From Verrucomicrobiales bacterium (lineage in GTDB: Bacteria > Verrucomicrobiota > Verrucomicrobiia > Limisphaerales > UBA1100): 5,178 bases of DNA. The translations under genes were made by a program, and so were the position numbers. Shown piece after piece: positions 1 through 5,178 of this stretch; positions within the stretch are counted from its first letter, which is position 1; every line of letters begins with the position of its first letter. A model generated the notes under the pieces. That model searched no databases, was not told where the DNA came from, and worked only from the letters and a program-made list of their open reading frames with translations. The stretch lies in assembly GCA_003517285.1 (NCBI GenBank), contig DPAW01000078.1:1-5178 (forward strand). The letters are read 5' to 3'.

Positions 1-544
1 CGGGGTGGCCAACCAAAACGACAATCTGCCCGAGCTGAGCCGCATGCAAATGGAACTGTTGATTAATAGTTTCGTCAACGACTTTGCCCGCGTGGCCACC
101 CTTCAGTTCACCAAATCCGTCGGCGGCGCCCGAATGAACTGGCTGGATATCAAGGACAACCACCATTCCCTTTCCCACGAGCCAGATAAAAACGCTATGG
201 CCGTCGACAAGCTCACGCGTATCAACACGTGGTTTGCTAGCGAGCTGGCCCACTTGGCTAAGCGCCTGTCAGAGACCCCTGAACCCGGCGGCACCGGCAA
301 CATGCTGGACCACACCACCATCGTGTGGACCAACGAACTCGGTAAAGGCAACAGCCACACGCTCAACGACATTCCGTTTGTACTGCTCGGTGGCGGACTC
401 GGCTTCCAGACCGGCCGCTCGCTGCAGTTCAAAGGCGTACCGCACAACCGCCTGCTGCTTAGCCTCGCTCACGCCTTCGGCCACAAGCTCGAGACCTTCG
501 GCAACCCCACCCTCTCCAAGGGCGGCCCGCTGGACCTGAGCTAA
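1..544 (+). CDS. DUF1552 family exported protein, C-terminal part (5' truncated)
   Basis: The frame is open to the left edge, so the GTG at 5-7 is best read as an internal valine codon and the true start lies outside the window; the stop is TAA at 542-544. The visible ~180 residues match the C-terminal half of DUF1552: a helical stretch ([20 protein letters not shown]), a histidine cluster HHSLSH encoded at 161-178, an amphipathic region ending in a LxxRL-type helix, then [18 protein letters not shown] (about 308-358), the glycine-rich LLGGG, and a conserved FGNPT..GGPL tail. The biochemical function of DUF1552 is not established. Family members usually carry a Tat or Sec signal at the N-terminus and sit beside a DUF1592-type cytochrome-like gene; both would be to the left here. 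The IVW-NELG-(H)-LLGGG order parallels the C-terminus of the DUF1501 protein at 3293-4654, suggesting distant kinship. The family call is confident, the activity unknown. Confidence 0.88.
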   Translation, partial: GVANQNDNLPELSRMQMELLINSFVNDFARVATLQFTKSVGGARMNWLDIKDNHHSLSHEPDKNAMAVDKLTRINTWFASELAHLAKRLSETPEPGGTGNMLDHTTIVWTNELGKGNSHTLNDIPFVLLGGGLGFQTGRSLQFKGVPHNRLLLSLAHAFGHKLETFGNPTLSKGGPLDLS

Positions 545-545
545 G

Positions 546-568
546 CGGGCCTCCAAATCCATTGCCCG
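546..568 (+). other. Weak hairpin just after the DUF1552 stop
   Basis: CGGGC at 546-550 can pair with GCCCG at 564-568 across a 13-nt loop, beginning two bases after the TAA. The stem is only 5 bp, though all G-C, and no T run follows, so it is not an intrinsic terminator. It might protect the 3' end of the DUF1552 message or be chance in a GC-rich sequence. Confidence 0.2.
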
Positions 569-569
569 A

Positions 570-587
570 ATAGCACGCCGGTGCTAT
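570..587 (+). promoter_or_regulatory. Perfect 7-bp inverted repeat upstream of the GTG start
   Basis: ATAGCAC (570-576) and GTGCTAT (581-587) are exact reverse complements around a GCCG tetranucleotide. The repeat ends 12 nt before the GTG start at 600 in the spacer between the DUF1552 and DUF1549/DUF1553 genes. As RNA it would form a compact stem-loop next to the ribosome landing site, where no Shine-Dalgarno sequence can be seen; as DNA it is an 18-bp palindrome that could be an operator. No T run follows, so an intrinsic terminator is unlikely. The repeat is seen directly; any role is inference. Confidence 0.4.
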
Positions 588-599
588 CGTCCAAGTCAC

Positions 600-3292
<2,693 letters not shown>

Positions 3293-3293
<1 letters not shown>

Positions 3294-4654
3294 TGAACGA
3301 ACCATTGAAAATCGACCGCCGCACGGCCCTCGCCCGCATGGGAGCGGGGATGGGGACGTTGGGGCTGTTCAATTCGTTGCAGGCGGCAACCGGAATGGCA
3401 CCGCACTTTGCGCCGCGGGCGAAGCGGGTGATTCATTTGTTCATGAACGGCGGTCCGTTTGGGCCGGATTTTTTGGATCCCAAACCGGCGCTCAAACAAT
3501 TCGAAGGCCAACGGCCGGCCGGAACGGATTTGCGCACGGAACGGCCGACGGGTGGTTTGCTCAATGCGCCCTACCAATACACGCAACACGGGCAGAGCGG
3601 CCTGCCGGTTAGCGAACTGCTGCCGCACACCGCGCGGTTTGCCGATGACCTGTGCGTGCTGCGCTCGGTGCATACGGACAACCCGAACCATGGCCCGGCG
3701 TTGCTGCTGATGAACAACGGCACCATGACGCCCAAGGTGCCAAGCATGGGCGCGTGGATGAGCTATGGACTCGGCACGGAAAATGCCAACCTGCCCGCCT
3801 ACATCGTGCTGTGTCCCGGCCGGCCGGTGCGGTTTTCCATTTTGTGGAACAGCGCCTTTCTGCCTTCGCAACATCAGGGCGTGTACATCAATCACTCGAA
3901 GATTGCGCCGAAGGAAATGATCCCGTGGCTGCGCAATGCCAAGCTGGATCCCGCTGCCCAACGGCGTCAGCTCGATCTGATGCAGGCGCTCAACCGCGAG
4001 CATCTCGCGCAACAGGGCACGCCCGATCCCACGTTGCAGGGCCGCATCGAAGCGATGGAGACGGCTTACCGCATGCAGTTTGCCGCCACCGACGCGTTTG
4101 ACATCGCCAAGGAACCGGAGCGTGTGCGCGAGGCCTACGGCAAGGGTCACTTCGCCAACGGCTGTTTGCTAGCGCGCCGGTTGTCCGAGCGCGGCGTGCG
4201 ATTCATTCAGGTCTATTACGGAAAAGGCCAGCCGTGGGATACGCATCGCAATCACAACAAGACGACGCCCACGCTCGCGAAGAATATCGATCAACCCATC
4301 GCCGCGCTGCTCGGTGATCTCAAGGAACGCGGGCTGTTAGAGGACACCCTCATCGTATGGGGCGGCGAATTCGGCCGAACGCCGGTCAGCGAGAACGGCA
4401 CTGGCCGCGACCACAACCCGCACGGCTTCATGATGTGGCTGGCCGGCGGCGGCGTACGCGGCGGCATGGCCTACGGCGAGAGCGATGATTTCGGATTCAA
4501 GGCCATGCACAACCGCATGCACATCCACGACCTCCACGCCACACTGCTGCATCTGCTGGGCATCGACCACGAACGCCTTACCTACCGCCACGCCGGCCGC
4601 GATTTCCGGCTGACCGACGTCCACGGGCACGTGGCGAAGGAAATTTTGGCGTAA
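3293..4654 (+). CDS. DUF1501 family protein with twin-arginine type signal
   Basis: A 453-residue DUF1501 protein, a family with an alkaline-phosphatase/sulfatase-like fold and no firmly assigned substrate. The ATG at 3293 shares its A with the TAA of the preceding gene (TAATG), pointing to translational coupling and paired expression. The N-terminus I-D-R9-R10-T-A-L followed by a glycine/alanine-rich segment is a Tat-type signal, implying export of a folded, probably metal-bearing protein. Family landmarks follow: RVIHLFMNGGP (45-55) and D-P-K-P (62-65), TDNPNHGPAL (from 128), QPWDTHRNH (D316, H318, H321), IVWGGEFGRTP (W356 onward), GRDHNPHGF (D373, H374, H377) and HIHDLHATLLHLLG (H410, H412, D413, H415). 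The Asp/His residues are candidate metal ligands. Where many DUF1501 proteins have GGxS(H/Q)xD, this one has G-G-P-F56-G57-P-D59. The length is normal for the family and there is no sign of damage. Confidence 0.94.
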
Positions 4655-4912
4655 CTATTTCTTCTTCGGCTCTAGCTTTTTCAGATACTTCACCGGTTCT
4701 TTGGTGAACTTTTTGAGGCATGGCTTGCAGCAGAGTTCGACGCGCTGTTCTTTGTGCGTGAACTTGTAGGGCTTACCCATGGAACCAAGCTTGTTGTCGG
4801 ACACCAGACAAATCTTTAGCGGGTATTCCTTGAGCTTTGGTTCAGCCGCTTGGAGCGAGCTTCCTGTAAAAAGCGCACTGGCTAAACCGAGAATGATGAG
4901 TGTGTGTTTCAT
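4655..4912 (-). CDS. Small secreted TRASH/YHS-like cysteine protein, putative metal binding
   Basis: An 85-residue protein with start ATG at 4912-4910 and stop TAG at 4657-4655. Residues 1-22 form a clear Sec signal peptide (MKHTLIILGLASALF, then SLQA), leaving about 63 mature residues. These hold C35-L-V-S-D-N-K-L-G, then S-M-G-K-P, and C61-C-K-P-C65 followed by L-K-K-F-T-K-E-P-V-K-Y-L. The order Cys, about 25 residues, Cys-x3-Cys, then KF-x-x-P-x-x-Y-L resembles TRASH/YHS-type treble-clef metal-binding domains, in which such cysteines hold a heavy metal. Metal identity cannot be read from the sequence, and the protein could instead be a structural periplasmic zinc site. The tail is very lysine-rich. 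It lies 20 nt downstream of a beta-barrel gene on the same strand, so the two are probably co-transcribed; the A-rich leader shows no Shine-Dalgarno. Its stop directly abuts the DUF1501 stop. Confidence 0.85.
   Translation of the reverse strand: MKHTLIILGLASALFTGSSLQAAEPKLKEYPLKICLVSDNKLGSMGKPYKFTHKEQRVELCCKPCLKKFTKEPVKYLKKLEPKKK
4689..4714 (+). terminator. Possible intrinsic terminator of the left operon
   Basis: TTCACC (4689-4694) pairs perfectly with GGTGAA (4703-4708) across an 8-nt loop, and a C plus five T residues (4710-4714) follow on the plus strand. It begins 35 nt after the DUF1501 stop, where a terminator would be expected, but lies inside the opposing small gene. The stem is short with only three G-C pairs, so it may be weak, and the same bases encode conserved residues of the minus-strand protein (around KFTKEPVKYL), so chance is possible. 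Confidence 0.33.
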
Positions 4913-4932
4913 ATTTTATTTGTTTGTTAAAA

Positions 4933-5178
4933 TTACCATTGAAAATTGAGCCCGGCTCCAAACCCGTGATCAGAATGAAAGCCGCCGGTGAATGACCAGG
5001 TTTTGTTGAGGCGATACTTGAGGCCGCTATTCCATTCCCATTTGGAGTGGGTATCGTATTCCAGTTCATTCACCCAACTGAGGCGCGAGGTGAGCTGTAG
5101 TTCGCGGGACAGGCCGGGCCGCAGGTCGCCTTCGGTATCGAGCGTGAGACTGCTGTAGGTAAGAAACGGCAGTCGATG
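4933..5178 (-). CDS. Outer-membrane beta-barrel-like protein, C-terminal part (5' truncated)
   Basis: Reading the minus strand from the right edge gives 81 codons without a stop, ending at TAA (4935-4933). The peptide alternates polar and hydrophobic/aromatic residues in short strands separated by turns: ELQLTSRLSWVNELEYDT, KWEWNSGLKYRLN, TWSFTGGFHSDHG, FGAGLNFQW. It ends in an aromatic residue (Trp), as outer-membrane barrels commonly do for recognition by the BAM complex. Such strands imply the last three to five beta-strands of a barrel; the start and the rest lie to the right of the window. I do not recognise the specific family. Continuity to the edge and barrel-like composition support it over the overlapping alternative frame. 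It precedes the small cysteine protein by 20 nt on the same strand, so a shared role, perhaps in metal handling, is possible but only inferred. Confidence 0.72.
   Translation of the reverse strand, partial: HRLPFLTYSSLTLDTEGDLRPGLSRELQLTSRLSWVNELEYDTHSKWEWNSGLKYRLNKTWSFTGGFHSDHGFGAGLNFQW

Noticed and set aside
4621..4634. Inverted repeat CCACG-GGCA-CGTGG near the end of the DUF1501 gene
   Set aside because: The stem is only 5 bp, lies inside the coding region encoding VHGHV, and is not followed by a T run on either strand, so it is probably coding chance and not a terminator for either operon.
4842..5069. Minus-strand frame of 75 codons overlapping the barrel end and the small gene's start
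   Set aside because: It overlaps two better-supported frames: the barrel-like frame is open to the right edge, and the small gene has a signal peptide and a cysteine motif. Its product has no signal or domain.

Overview
The window looks like a chromosomal fragment of a bacterium from the Planctomycetota–Verrucomicrobiota group, with a slight lean to Verrucomicrobiota. The main reason is a run of exported proteins typical of those phyla (DUF1552, DUF1549/DUF1553 and DUF1501). Starts without a visible Shine-Dalgarno sequence fit this. No rRNA, tRNA, CRISPR array, transposase or integrase is visible, and the phylum call rests only on protein families.

Plus strand, 1-4654: three genes in the same direction. 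First comes the 3' end of a DUF1552 gene (cut by the left edge). After a 55-nt spacer with two hairpins comes a large secreted protein (600-3293) with DUF1549, a LamG-like lectin fold and DUF1553. Its TAA stop shares one base with the ATG of a DUF1501 gene (3293-4654) carrying a twin-arginine type signal. The last two form the classic DUF1549/DUF1553 + DUF1501 pair and are probably translationally coupled. The DUF1552 gene is likely the tail of a second, related pair whose partner (usually a DUF1592-type cytochrome-like protein) would lie left of the window. The biochemical role of these families is not established; a LamG-like domain and an alkaline-phosphatase-superfamily-like fold suggest extracytoplasmic work on a polymer or sulfated/phosphorylated substrate, but that is inference.

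Minus strand, 4655-5178: a separate two-gene unit read toward the first. The 3' end of an outer-membrane beta-barrel-like protein (4933-5178, cut by the right edge and with no usable long start inside the window) is followed after 20 nt by an 85-aa secreted protein with a cysteine pattern of the TRASH/YHS type, suggestive of metal binding. By eye this unit is poorer in G+C than the left operon. The two operons converge with zero bases between their stop codons, so each transcript must end inside the opposing gene; a terminator-like hairpin with a T run for the plus-strand operon is visible at 4689-4714.

The points most worth a second look are the shared C-terminal plan of the DUF1552 and DUF1501 proteins, the LamG fold placed between two coiled-coil segments, the hairpin spacer before a GTG start, the abutting convergent genes, and the small metal-site protein paired with a barrel.
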